DNA from: JAPOXR01 sp965199765
GTDB taxonomy: Bacteria; Pseudomonadota; Alphaproteobacteria; Rhodobacterales; Rhodobacteraceae
Assembly: GCA_965199765.1 (NCBI GenBank)
Contig: CBDATC010000001.1
Span: forward strand, 1,054,001-1,118,000
Direction: 5' to 3'
Length of the DNA stretch: 64,000 nt
Of this stretch, positions 25,329-34,349 are shown piece by piece (the first letter of the stretch is position 1; the number at the start of each line of letters is the position of its first letter). A model generated the notes under the pieces. The model had not been told where the DNA came from and made no database searches. It saw nothing but the letters and a program-made list of their open reading frames with translations. Made by a program: the position numbers and the translations under genes.

Positions 25329-26252
25329 TTGTCAATCAACTATAAGGACCTGATCGATGCCGCAACCTGGGAGTTCATTCGCGAAACCGAATCATGGTAT
25401 CCCCCGGAAACCGCATCGTACCCAATCGCGAAACAGCGGGAAATCTACGACGAGATGTGCCGGGCTTTTCATAGTGGATATCCTGCGGGAGTGTCTGTTA
25501 ACAATTTCCTGGCCGATAATGTGCCCTGCCGGATTTATGAAAAAATCAGTTCGTCCCCAACGGTTTTGTATTTCCATGGCGGTGGATTTGTCGTTGGAGG
25601 ACTGGAGAGCCATGATGATATCTGCGCCGAAATCTGCGACCTAACCGACTATCGTGTGCTGTCAGTCGATTATCGTCTGTGTCCCGAACATCCGCATCCG
25701 GCCGCCTTTATGGATTGCCTTGCAGCATCGCGCCGCGCTGCCGAAAACTGGTCTGAACCGATTATTTTAGTTGGCGACAGCGCAGGCGGCAATTTGGCGG
25801 CAGCGGTTTCACATAAGGCGCGCGGCACCGGCGCTGACATCGCGGGTCAGGTTCTGATCTATCCCGGTCTCGGCGGCGATCTGGACCGCGGTTCCTACAT
25901 TGAGCATGCGCATGCGCCTTTGCTCTCCCGCGATGATATCAAATTCTACCGCACAGCCCGCACTGGAGGGCAGCCACCGCCTTCGGACGATCCGACCTGC
26001 GACCCGCTTGCCGATACCGATTTCAGCGGATTGCCGCCGACCTATATCATCACTGCGGACTGCGACCCGCTGCGTGATGACGGTCGGGTCTATCGTGATG
26101 CGATCTGCGATGCCGGCGGAACAGCTTTCTGGCGCAATCAGGAAGGGCTTGTGCACGGATTTCTGCGGGCGAGGCGGTCCGTCCCCCGTGCCGCAGAGGC
26201 ATTCGAGGCCATTGTGGACGCGGTCAAAAATTTTGGAGCATCGTCGGTGTAA
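25329..26252 (+). CDS. Alpha/beta hydrolase of the hormone-sensitive-lipase (HSL) type
   Basis: The product has 307 residues from a TTG start. The oxyanion motif HGGGFVVGG, nucleophile motif GDSAGGN (catalytic Ser), an acidic residue in CDPLRDDGRVY and the catalytic His in VHGFLRA define an HSL-family carboxylesterase. There is no signal peptide, so it is cytoplasmic. It converges with the peptide-type ABC operon, whose last gene ends two bases beyond it. It may hydrolyse an ester or amide of imported compounds; the specific substrate is unknown. Confidence 0.88.
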   Translation: MSINYKDLIDAATWEFIRETESWYPPETASYPIAKQREIYDEMCRAFHSGYPAGVSVNNFLADNVPCRIYEKISSSPTVLYFHGGGFVVGGLESHDDICAEICDLTDYRVLSVDYRLCPEHPHPAAFMDCLAASRRAAENWSEPIILVGDSAGGNLAAAVSHKARGTGADIAGQVLIYPGLGGDLDRGSYIEHAHAPLLSRDDIKFYRTARTGGQPPPSDDPTCDPLADTDFSGLPPTYIITADCDPLRDDGRVYRDAICDAGGTAFWRNQEGLVHGFLRARRSVPRAAEAFEAIVDAVKNFGASSV

Positions 26253-26253
26253 A

Positions 26254-27891
26254 TCAGTTGCCAGCGCTCTCCATCTTTCGACTGGCGATCACGGATTCCA
26301 GCCAACCGGTTTTCATTTCTGGAACAGAACCCAGCAGAAGATCGGTATAGTCGTCGAATGGCGGTGTGAGAACTGTTGATTTCGTGCCCTGACGAACGAT
26401 CTCTCCCTGATACATAACAGCGATGCTGTCGGCGATCGCGCGCACGGTTGCTATGTCATGAGTAATGTATAGATAGGCAACCTCTTCGATTTTCTGAAGC
26501 TGCAGCAGAAGCTTCAGGATGCCGTCCGTAACCAGTGGATCAAGGGCTGACGTCACCTCGTCGCATATAATGATCTTGGGTTTGGCGGCAAGCGCCCGGG
26601 CAATGCAGACCCGCTGTTTCTGTCCACCGGACAGCTCCGCCGGATAGCGATGGGCATAGCCGTCTCCCATCTCGATTTCGTCCAGCAGTTCCGAGATGCG
26701 CTGTTTTTTTTCCGCGCCGCGCATGCCAAAATAAAATTCCAGCGGACGTCCGATAATCGTGCCGACGGTCTGCCGCGGATTCATTGCAACATCAGCCATC
26801 TGATAAATCATCTGGAGTTCGCGGAGATTTTCGCGGCTCCTGTCCTTGAGCGACGGTTTGAGCTCACTCCCCTCAAATCCGATCGTGCCCGACCTTGGCG
26901 GCATCAAACCCGTGATAACCCGGGCAAGTGTCGATTTGCCTGATCCGCTCTCTCCGACAATCGCAAGAGTCTGTCCGGGATGCAGCTCCAATGAGACATC
27001 CTTGAGCACATCGGATGCCGTTCCTTGATAACGCGCCGTGACATTTTCGACCTTAAGAAGCGGTGCGCCGGTCAGGGCTTGCTTTTCCTGCGAGATCGAC
27101 CGCACCGAGACCAGCGCTTTGGTGTAATCCTCTCTCGGTTCATTAATGATCTGCTCTGTGGCGCCCGCTTCGACAGTCTTGCCCATCCGCAGAACCATGA
27201 TCTCGTCGCTCACCTGAGCGACTACGGCAAGATCGTGGGTGATGTAGAGTGCAGCGACACCCGTTTCCCGGATCGCTTCCTTAATCGCCATCAACACATC
27301 AATCTGTGTTGTAACGTCAAGCGCGGTAGTCGGTTCATCGAACACGACCAGATCAGGACCAGGGCATAAGGCCAGAGCAGTCATGCATCGCTGCAGCTGC
27401 CCGCCCGACACCTGGTGGGGAAAACTCAGACCGATTCTGTCCGGTTCCGGCAGACCGAGTTTGTTAAACAGCTCGATCGCGCGCGACTGAGCTTCTCGTT
27501 TGCTGTATTTTCCGTGCCTGACTGCAGCCTCGATGACCTGGGGAAGAATACGCTTTGCAGGATTGAACGATGCCGCAGCCGATTGAGAAACATAAGTCAC
27601 CTCGCCTCCGCGAAGCGCTCTGAGGTCGGACCCGTTGCTCTTAAGAACGTTCCGGCCGTTAACCCACACTTCGCCTCCGGTGATTGTGACCCCGCCGCGC
27701 CCATATCCCATCGCCGCAAGACCGATCGTCGATTTGCCTGCGCCGGATTCTCCAATCAGTCCGAGAACCTGTCCTTCGGCAAGATCAAAGGACACGTCCT
27801 TCACGATCTCGATTTCATGCGGCTTCGCATTTGGTGGATAGACTGTCGCTCCAATCGACAGATTTCGGACTTTCAGAAGCGGATTGCTCAC
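26254..27891 (-). CDS. Fused double-ATPase of a dipeptide/oligopeptide-type ABC transporter (DppD-DppF)
   Basis: The product has 545 residues with two complete ATPases. The first has GESGAGKST, VSGGQLQRCMTALAL and LVVFDEPTTALD; the second has GESGSGKST, LSGGQKQRVCIARAL and IIICDEVTSALD. The two are separate genes (dppD, dppF) in E. coli, but the fused form is common in Alphaproteobacteria. The start overlaps the stop of the upstream permease gene by four bases, so it is coupled. It energises uptake of a peptide, glutathione-like or nickel-like substrate. Confidence 0.9.
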   Translation of the reverse strand: MSNPLLKVRNLSIGATVYPPNAKPHEIEIVKDVSFDLAEGQVLGLIGESGAGKSTIGLAAMGYGRGGVTITGGEVWVNGRNVLKSNGSDLRALRGGEVTYVSQSAAASFNPAKRILPQVIEAAVRHGKYSKREAQSRAIELFNKLGLPEPDRIGLSFPHQVSGGQLQRCMTALALCPGPDLVVFDEPTTALDVTTQIDVLMAIKEAIRETGVAALYITHDLAVVAQVSDEIMVLRMGKTVEAGATEQIINEPREDYTKALVSVRSISQEKQALTGAPLLKVENVTARYQGTASDVLKDVSLELHPGQTLAIVGESGSGKSTLARVITGLMPPRSGTIGFEGSELKPSLKDRSRENLRELQMIYQMADVAMNPRQTVGTIIGRPLEFYFGMRGAEKKQRISELLDEIEMGDGYAHRYPAELSGGQKQRVCIARALAAKPKIIICDEVTSALDPLVTDGILKLLLQLQKIEEVAYLYITHDIATVRAIADSIAVMYQGEIVRQGTKSTVLTPPFDDYTDLLLGSVPEMKTGWLESVIASRKMESAGN

Positions 27892-28700
27892 CCGCGGCCG
27901 CCTTTGAGGCTGGTGGTGCGATTCAGAATCCAGTCGGCCACCAAGTTAACGCTGATCGCCAATGTCGCGATCGCCAGCGCCGGATAGAGAGCGGCTCCCG
28001 CACCATAAACAATGCCGTCGGCATTTTCTTTCACAATGCCTCCCCAATCGGCCTGCGGAGGCTGAACGCCTAATCCCAAGAAAGACAATGTTGAGACAAA
28101 CAGCACCATGAAGATGAAACGAAGGCCCATTTCCGCGACAAGCGGCGAAAGCGCGTTGGGTAGAATTTCTCTGAAGATGATCCAGCTGCGGCCTTCGCCG
28201 CGAAGCTTCGCAGCTTCGACATAATCCATGACATTGATATCGACGGCTACCGCGCGCGCCAGCCGGTAGACCCGTGTCGAATCGAGCAATCCCATCACCA
28301 CGATCAGAACTGGAATCGTCACCGGCGTGACCGACAGCACGACCAATGCGAAGATCAACGATGGGATGGATATCAAGAGATCCACCAGACGGGACATGGC
28401 CTGATCAAACCACCTTCCAATCACCGCGGCTAGAAATCCAAGGACCGAACCGGTGACGAAAGAAAGAAGCGTTGCCGCTGTCGAAATGAAAATTGTCGTC
28501 CGGCCGCCGTAAATCATCCGCGATAGAAGATCGCGGCCGATATTGTCTGTGCCAATAATATGGCCGGGCTTTGAGGGCTCCCACACACCACCGACGATTT
28601 CCGCCATTCCGTACGGTGCGATGAACGGGGCGAATATCGCCGCGAAAAAGTAAAGGCTGGTAAAAAACAAACCGATCAGAGCCGCGATTGGAATTCTCAT
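27888..28700 (-). CDS. Peptide-type ABC transporter permease (DppC type)
   Basis: The product has 270 residues with about six helices. An N-terminal DppC pattern (HIIGTDNIGRDLLSRMIYGGRTT) and the EAA loop (YVEAAKLRGEGRSWIIFREILPNAL) are both present. It lies between the DppB-type permease (4-base overlap) and the fused ATPase (4-base overlap), which makes stoichiometric translation of the membrane complex likely. Confidence 0.9.
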   Translation of the reverse strand: MRIPIAALIGLFFTSLYFFAAIFAPFIAPYGMAEIVGGVWEPSKPGHIIGTDNIGRDLLSRMIYGGRTTIFISTAATLLSFVTGSVLGFLAAVIGRWFDQAMSRLVDLLISIPSLIFALVVLSVTPVTIPVLIVVMGLLDSTRVYRLARAVAVDINVMDYVEAAKLRGEGRSWIIFREILPNALSPLVAEMGLRFIFMVLFVSTLSFLGLGVQPPQADWGGIVKENADGIVYGAGAALYPALAIATLAISVNLVADWILNRTTSLKGGRG

Positions 28701-29656
28701 TTTGGATGCCTGAGACGAGGATTGGCAAGAATCGAAACAAGATCCGCCACTAAGTTCAGACCAATATAGACCGCTGCGAATATCAGACCGCAGGCCTGAA
28801 CAACCGGCAGGTCGCGTTTGCTCACATGGTCCACAAGATATTGACCCATGCCGGGATAGACGAAGACAACCTCAACCACCACAACCCCGACCACAAGATA
28901 GGCAAGGTTTAGCATCACCACATTGATGATGGGAGAAATCGAATTCGGAAATGCGTGCCGCCAGATGATCGTAAACCTATTGAGACCCTTCAACTCCGCT
29001 GTCTCGATATAGGCCGACTGCATCACATTGAGGATTGCCGCGCGCGTCATCCGCATCATATGCGCCAGCACAACGAGGGTGAGAACCGCCACAGGCAGTG
29101 CAATTGATTCCAGCCGTGTCAGAATGTCCGCCTCCGGCCGGTAGGATACGGCAGTCGACGGCACAAGACGCAGTTTCACTCCGACAAAGAACATCATCAC
29201 ATAGCCGATCAGAAATTCCGGCAGTGAAATCGAAGCGAGAGTGAATGCTGAAATCAGCTTATCTGGCCAGCTTTCGCGGTAACGAACAGCGATCAGGCCC
29301 AAAAATACAGCCAGCGGCACGGCGATGATCGCAGACCAGAATGCTAAAAAAAGCGTGTTCCCAAGCCGTCGAGCGACTTCGGAATGAATGTCGAGTCCTG
29401 ATGTGAGCGCGGTGCCGAGATCACCGGTAAGCACTCCACCGAGCCAAGAGAAATAACGCTGCAAAGGCGGCTCGTTCAGTCCCAACTCCTCACGGAGATT
29501 GGCAACCGCCTCCGGGGTGGCTGATTGTCCAAGGATTGCTTGGGCAACATCGCCTGGAAGTATGAGCGTTCCGCCAAAGATTAAAATCGAAACCAGGAAC
29601 AGCAAAAGAAAGCCCAGCGCGACGCGCTGGGCTAACACTCGAACAATCAGCGGCAT
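28697..29656 (-). CDS. Peptide-type ABC transporter permease (DppB type)
   Basis: The product has 319 residues with about six helices. It contains the DppB N-terminal helix and ILPGDVAQAILGQSATPEAV, with the EAA loop region YIETAELKGLNRFTIIWRHAFPN. The start is one base after the binding-protein stop. A long hairpin (29611-29633) covers codons about 8-15 of this gene and probably lowers its expression relative to the binding protein. Confidence 0.9.
   Translation of the reverse strand: MPLIVRVLAQRVALGFLLLFLVSILIFGGTLILPGDVAQAILGQSATPEAVANLREELGLNEPPLQRYFSWLGGVLTGDLGTALTSGLDIHSEVARRLGNTLFLAFWSAIIAVPLAVFLGLIAVRYRESWPDKLISAFTLASISLPEFLIGYVMMFFVGVKLRLVPSTAVSYRPEADILTRLESIALPVAVLTLVVLAHMMRMTRAAILNVMQSAYIETAELKGLNRFTIIWRHAFPNSISPIINVVMLNLAYLVVGVVVVEVVFVYPGMGQYLVDHVSKRDLPVVQACGLIFAAVYIGLNLVADLVSILANPRLRHPK
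29611..29633 (-). promoter_or_regulatory. Strong hairpin inside the start of the permease gene
   Basis: AGCCCAGCGCG and CGCGCTGGGCT are 11-base complementary arms around one central base. Allowing a small loop gives about 9-10 bp of GC-rich stem, located just downstream of the dppB-type start codon. It can protect the upstream binding-protein mRNA end and reduce permease translation. Confidence 0.55.
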
Positions 29657-29657
29657 A

Positions 29658-31241
29658 TTAGCCGGTGATCCACATTTTCATCGGGGCGTAGCTGTTCATG
29701 AGCGCAAAACCTTTCTCATCGTCAACCCAACCGGTGATTTTATCCGAAGTCGCATCAACGAAATCGTTGAACATCGGACAGATCAAACCGCCTTCATCGC
29801 GGATGATCGCCGACATATCAGCATAGATCTGCATCCGCTTCGCCCCATCCAGCTCGGCACGGGCCGCGAACAGCAGCTGATCGAATGTCTCATTGAAGAA
29901 ACGCGTGTCGTTCCAGTCGGCTGTGGACAAATAGGCGGTTGAGAACATCTGGTCCTGAACCGGCCGGCCTCCCCAGTAACTGGTGCAGAATGGCTGCGCG
30001 TTCCAGACTTGCGACCAGTAACCGTCATTGGGTTCGCGTTTGACTTCAAGCTCGATGCCCGCAGCAGCCAGCGACTGCTGAAACAGCGCTGCGGCATCCG
30101 GCGCTCCCGGAAACGAATTATCCGAAGTGCGAAGAAGAATCGGTTCGTCGTACCCGGATTTCTTAAAATAGGATGCCGCCTTATCCGGGTCATACTCGCG
30201 CTGTTCGAACTCCGTGAAAAACGGGTAAGACGCGTTGATCGGCGTATCGTTGCCGACAGAACCATAACCGAATAGGATTTTTTCGACCATCTCTTTCCGG
30301 TTAATGCCGTATTTCAGCGCCAAACGAAGATTGTTGTCGGAGAACGGTGCGGTATTGCAATGCATGATGAAAACATAGTGGCCCGGACCCCTGGTCGTGT
30401 GCACCGTCACATCTGGAGCCCGGTCGACCAGCGCGGCTGTGCGCGGTGGCACGCGGTCGATCAAGTCGACCTGACCGGATTGAAGCGCCGCAACCCGCGC
30501 GGTGTTGTCATTGATCACCAAGAGCTCAATGGTTCCCGCATGACCAATATCACCCCAGTATCCAGGATTCTTTTCAGCGACGAACCGCACGCCCATATCG
30601 ACGCTCTTTAGTATGTACGGACCGGTTCCGATTGCCGCCGTCGGGTCGTCCTTGCCGCCGTTGGGCTGAATCATCAAATGATAGTCGGCCATGAGATACG
30701 GCAGGTCTGCGTTGGGCGTCTCAAGTTCAATAACGATGCTGTCCCCATCAGCTTTGATTGATTTGATGCCCCGCAAAAGTCCGAGAGCTCCGGATTTCGT
30801 ATCTTCTCCGGCGTGTCTGTCCATGGTTGCAACCAAGTCGTCAACGGTCACGCTTCGACCGTTGGAAAAAGCGATCCCTTGCCGCAATTTAAACCGCCAA
30901 ACTTTAGCATCCGCCGACGCTGAATAGCTTTCTGCGACTTTAGGTTCGATGCCTCCGTCCGGCGCCAGTTCGACAAGCGGTTCTCCCCAGAGCCGATTGA
31001 CCATAGTCGCGACTTGATTAGCCGCAAGCGCGGGGTCGAGGCTGTCGGAAGAGCTTCCGCCCTGCAGGCCCATTCTAAGGGTTCCGCCCTTTTGGGGGCC
31101 GGCTGCCCATACAGCGGTTGAGAGCAAGGCGCTCGCGGCGGCGGCTGACACGCCCAGAGCGGTCGAACGGCCAAAGAATTCACGTCGGCTCATACGGCCC
31201 GCGGCCGTCCGATATGCAAGATAATCAATGTGTTTGTTCAT
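29658..31241 (-). CDS. Peptide-type ABC transporter solute-binding protein (family 5)
   Basis: The product has 527 residues. A twin-arginine signal (MSRREFFGRSTALGVSA ... AVWAAG) directs folded export. The mature domain has the family-5 pattern GGTLRMGLQGGSSSDSLDPA, followed by ALNYAINRKEM-like (LKYGINRKEMVEKIL) and RDEGGLICPMFNDFVDA at the end. It heads the leftward operon with two permeases and the fused ATPase. The substrate may be a peptide, opine or other organic nitrogen compound. Confidence 0.88.
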   Translation of the reverse strand: MNKHIDYLAYRTAAGRMSRREFFGRSTALGVSAAAASALLSTAVWAAGPQKGGTLRMGLQGGSSSDSLDPALAANQVATMVNRLWGEPLVELAPDGGIEPKVAESYSASADAKVWRFKLRQGIAFSNGRSVTVDDLVATMDRHAGEDTKSGALGLLRGIKSIKADGDSIVIELETPNADLPYLMADYHLMIQPNGGKDDPTAAIGTGPYILKSVDMGVRFVAEKNPGYWGDIGHAGTIELLVINDNTARVAALQSGQVDLIDRVPPRTAALVDRAPDVTVHTTRGPGHYVFIMHCNTAPFSDNNLRLALKYGINRKEMVEKILFGYGSVGNDTPINASYPFFTEFEQREYDPDKAASYFKKSGYDEPILLRTSDNSFPGAPDAAALFQQSLAAAGIELEVKREPNDGYWSQVWNAQPFCTSYWGGRPVQDQMFSTAYLSTADWNDTRFFNETFDQLLFAARAELDGAKRMQIYADMSAIIRDEGGLICPMFNDFVDATSDKITGWVDDEKGFALMNSYAPMKMWITG

Positions 31242-31711
31242 GTTTACTCCTTGCCGATTCTGATTTTCCAGATCAGTGTGTCAATAGAATCGTCAGACCG
31301 ACTGCGCCGCACCTGTCGACAATCAATTGTTGTCACCCGGGGAGTTCCCCCCCCCTTTTTGGCACTTTATTTGCGCGGGGCTGGACAGTCTTTCCAATAA
31401 CGCAATCTTTCAGATTTTAGCACCTGTGTCAAATTGCTCATCAAATGGCGGGCTTTGTCCATTCACACCAATAGGTTTGCAAAACCATGCGAACAATCGA
31501 TCGGATATACATACTCGCAATCCCAACGCACTGCTCAAGGAAAAATCTCTCCTCTGCAGAAGGATCTTGCCGAAATACCCACTAAAATCACGGTCGCAAA
31601 TCTCTATTGCGCTGCCGCAGTCAAAATCAGCGGCACAATGCGATTTGGTCGGGAAAGGACGAGTTGTATGGGCTGACTGAAACTTAGTTTGTATTGGTTG
31701 CGCCAGCCATG
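31242..31711. other. Intergenic region with dipeptide-operon promoter zone and a C9-T5 tract
   Basis: No gene is supported. A run of nine C followed by five T lies at 31347-31360, inside a GGGGAGTTCCCC-like palindrome about 105 bases upstream of the binding-protein start. It may affect promoter function. I could not identify the promoter hexamers with confidence. Confidence 0.4.
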
Positions 31712-31715
31712 AATA

Positions 31716-31739
31716 AACCGCCGGATCGAACCGGCGGTT
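31716..31739 (-). terminator. Rho-independent terminator of the glycine-betaine operon
   Basis: AACCGCCGG (31716-31724) and CCGGCGGTT (31731-31739) form a perfect 9-bp stem with a 6-base loop. Read leftward it is followed by TTTATT. It lies 70 bases after the last gene (proX type) of the leftward operon. Confidence 0.6.
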
Positions 31740-31808
31740 CTGTGTGTTTCGGCTGTGTCCGCTCCCAGTTCTGACGGGCGGAGGTTTACAGCGTGTTGAG
31801 AATCTCCG

Positions 31809-32762
31809 TCAGTTTATCCAAGCGTTGACCGTATCCATGTTGTTTGCAACCCATTCTTCGGCAACATCTTGCGGGTCAAGCTCATCACGACCGATTTGGA
31901 GTATCCACTGGTTGACCGTTTCTGGATCCAGCTTGATCTGACTCAAGAATTTAGCAACCGGCGGATTGCGTTCTTCAAGAGACTTTGAATAGGCAACATA
32001 GATTTCCGCATTCTCACTGACACAGGTAATCTCCGAAGTCTCCAGCCAGTCTTCCGCATCAAGATTGAGCTGCTCGCATCCTTCGGTGCGCGCCGGTTCT
32101 TCAATGGCAGTGATATCATACGCCGCATGCACCCACTCCGGTGTCCAGTAATAGAACAGAATCGGCTGTTCGCGCTGAACGGCTGTTTTCAGCTGAGCCT
32201 TGAATGTCGCATCGGGAATGATTTCCGCTTCCCAGAGATCCGACAATCCATAACTCTTAAACTTGACTTGCCACATTCTGGTTGATTTCCAACCAGCGTC
32301 GCCGGCCCAGTATTCGCCCTTGCCGTTCCCGTCTTTGTCAAACATCGCCGCGATTTCGGGGTCTCTCATGTCTTCAACCGAACTCACCAAGTCGGCCATA
32401 TAGGAGGGCACAAACATGAACTGCGTGCCGAGATAAGGCTCATTCACGGCAACCGTCTGCGCACCATCGACATACTTGTCCCAGATCCCCTGTCTGTTGG
32501 GCATCCACAAATCTGTGTAGACGTCTGCTGATCCGTCTCCTTTATCCATTCCCGCCGCGATGACCGAGCCGTCAGACAGACCTTGGACAATTTCGGCTTC
32601 AGAGCCCAGCGGCCCGTCAATGATCGTTTTAATAACATGGGCGATGGCCTTTGCACCGGTCCACGTCAAATCGGAAATCGCTACCGTTTCCTGAGAAGCG
32701 GCAGGGGAAACGGCGCCCAATGCAACCGCGGCGCCTAAACTCAAAATTCTATTCTGTTTCAT
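31809..32762 (-). CDS. proX: Glycine betaine/proline-type ABC transporter binding protein (ProX/OpuAC)
   Basis: The product has 317 residues with a signal peptide (MKQNRILSLGAAVALG ... SPAASQE). The OpuAC-type domain shows VAISDLTWTGAKAIAHVI at the start, LPTYMADL-like FVPSYMADL, and the aromatic-cage region LFYYWTPEWVHAAYD; trimethylammonium ligands bind between Trp and Tyr residues. It is the last gene of the leftward operon, after permease and ATPase. Expected ligands are glycine betaine, choline, carnitine or DMSP. Confidence 0.88.
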   Translation of the reverse strand: MKQNRILSLGAAVALGAVSPAASQETVAISDLTWTGAKAIAHVIKTIIDGPLGSEAEIVQGLSDGSVIAAGMDKGDGSADVYTDLWMPNRQGIWDKYVDGAQTVAVNEPYLGTQFMFVPSYMADLVSSVEDMRDPEIAAMFDKDGNGKGEYWAGDAGWKSTRMWQVKFKSYGLSDLWEAEIIPDATFKAQLKTAVQREQPILFYYWTPEWVHAAYDITAIEEPARTEGCEQLNLDAEDWLETSEITCVSENAEIYVAYSKSLEERNPPVAKFLSQIKLDPETVNQWILQIGRDELDPQDVAEEWVANNMDTVNAWIN

Positions 32763-32789
32763 TTATATTCCTTCCTTTTTCCAAGCAAC

Positions 32790-34346
32790 TCACTTGGCTG
32801 ATTGTCGGCGTCTCTCATTCGCCTTTTGCACTACCCTGTCAATCATCATGGCCAACAGGGCAATTCCGATTCCAGCCAGGACACCCCGGCCGGTCTGTGT
32901 GTTTTCGAGCGCTTCGGTAACGATGTATCCCATACCACCAGCGCCAATCAAAGCAGCGATGACCACCATCGAAAGGCTCATCATGACAACCTGATTGATG
33001 CCTGCCATGATCGATGGAAGAGCCAACGGCAATTCGACCTTGGTCAGCAGCTGACGCGGATTGGCTCCGAAAGCCAGCGCCGCTTCCTTGGTGTCTTGCG
33101 AAACCTGCTGCACTCCCAGCGCGGTCAAGCGCACCATCGGCGGCATCGCGAATATCACCGTTGCCAGGATCCCCGGCGGTTTACCGATGGAAAAGAATGC
33201 GATCGCAGGCAGAAGATAAACAAACGATGGGATCGTCTGCATAACGTCCAAAATCGGCGTTACAATAATTTGAACCCGTTTTGATTTCCCCACCCAAATT
33301 CCCAGCGGAAGCCCTCCGACAATGCAAATGATTGAAGCGGCCACCACCAGCGACAGCGTATCCATTGCAGCATGCCAAAAACCGAACAGCGCCAGATAAA
33401 TCAGTGACGCACCAACAAAAATCGTGGTCCGCAAGCCCGCCATCTGGTAGGCGGCAAACAGCAGGACTCCCATGGTCACCGGCCACGGAGACCCAACAAA
33501 GACCGATGTGATCGCTGTGAGCATCGCCCGCAAAAGGTCGGTAATTCGGTCAAACACGAAAGCGTAAAAAACCGTTACATATCCGATCGAGTCATCGATT
33601 ATCTGAGCGATGTAGGTGTTCAGATTGACCGGCGGCGCACCCTCTCTGGGCGGTGTGCGCGCGACATAGCGCTCGCCCGCATCGTTTCTCGGAAAGGAAA
33701 TTTCGTCTGGACGTTCAATCCAAAACAGAGTTGGAAACTCGCCGATCATATAGCAATCAAATCGTTTCTTGAACGGAATGGTCTCACCGCTTGCAATCGC
33801 TCGGTCTTGTTTGATGCAACTCCGCGCATCCGGCGCGAACTGTGTTGCCCTGTAGAGCATCGCAGGAACGATGAGCGCGAATACGATCGCGACCGATACT
33901 AGCCGAGACTTGGCGATGCCGCTGTTGACGCTTCGGTCGACACGCCACTTGTTGTATTGTCCGACATAGAGCCGGTCAGCCAGCCAAGAGAACAGAAGTC
34001 TGCCGAACACGAAGATAATGATCGTGGCAATCAGGTGCGATTGAGACCATCCTTCATAGCGCTCGACCAAAAACCCCTTATCCGCATTGTCAACGGCCGC
34101 TTTCGAAAACTTCCAAACCAAAGCCAGATTGATCGCAGCGATCAAATCGATCACGAACCCGATCGTGAACAGAATCCAGCTGCCGCGCAGCGCAGCCCAA
34201 ACAAAACCGCCGAGACCAGCTGCCAGGTTGATATGAAACCGGCCGAGCGAGGCCTTCTGTATCTTGAGAAACACATCGGCGTAATAATCGCCATTCGGAC
34301 CGGCGAACTCAATGAACGGCTTTCGGAATTCAGCTTCGTTTGCCAT
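32790..34346 (-). CDS. proW: Glycine betaine/proline-type ABC transporter permease (ProW), long form
   Basis: The product has 518 residues. The C-terminal half has the MetI-type permease with EAA loop (TKEAALAFGANPRQLLTKVELPLALPSIMAGI) and the ProW motif MTPILDVMQTIPSFVYL-like. The N-terminal 250 residues carry extra membrane helices and a hydrophilic segment, making it longer than E. coli ProW (about 354 residues). It lies 3 bases after the ATPase gene and 27 bases before proX. Confidence 0.87.
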   Translation of the reverse strand: MANEAEFRKPFIEFAGPNGDYYADVFLKIQKASLGRFHINLAAGLGGFVWAALRGSWILFTIGFVIDLIAAINLALVWKFSKAAVDNADKGFLVERYEGWSQSHLIATIIIFVFGRLLFSWLADRLYVGQYNKWRVDRSVNSGIAKSRLVSVAIVFALIVPAMLYRATQFAPDARSCIKQDRAIASGETIPFKKRFDCYMIGEFPTLFWIERPDEISFPRNDAGERYVARTPPREGAPPVNLNTYIAQIIDDSIGYVTVFYAFVFDRITDLLRAMLTAITSVFVGSPWPVTMGVLLFAAYQMAGLRTTIFVGASLIYLALFGFWHAAMDTLSLVVAASIICIVGGLPLGIWVGKSKRVQIIVTPILDVMQTIPSFVYLLPAIAFFSIGKPPGILATVIFAMPPMVRLTALGVQQVSQDTKEAALAFGANPRQLLTKVELPLALPSIMAGINQVVMMSLSMVVIAALIGAGGMGYIVTEALENTQTGRGVLAGIGIALLAMMIDRVVQKANERRRQSAK

Positions 34347-34349
34347 GTT

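Noticed and set aside
29611..29633. Hairpin as a transcription terminator
   Set aside because: No T run follows on either strand, and the operon clearly continues in the same direction; a modulating role is more likely.
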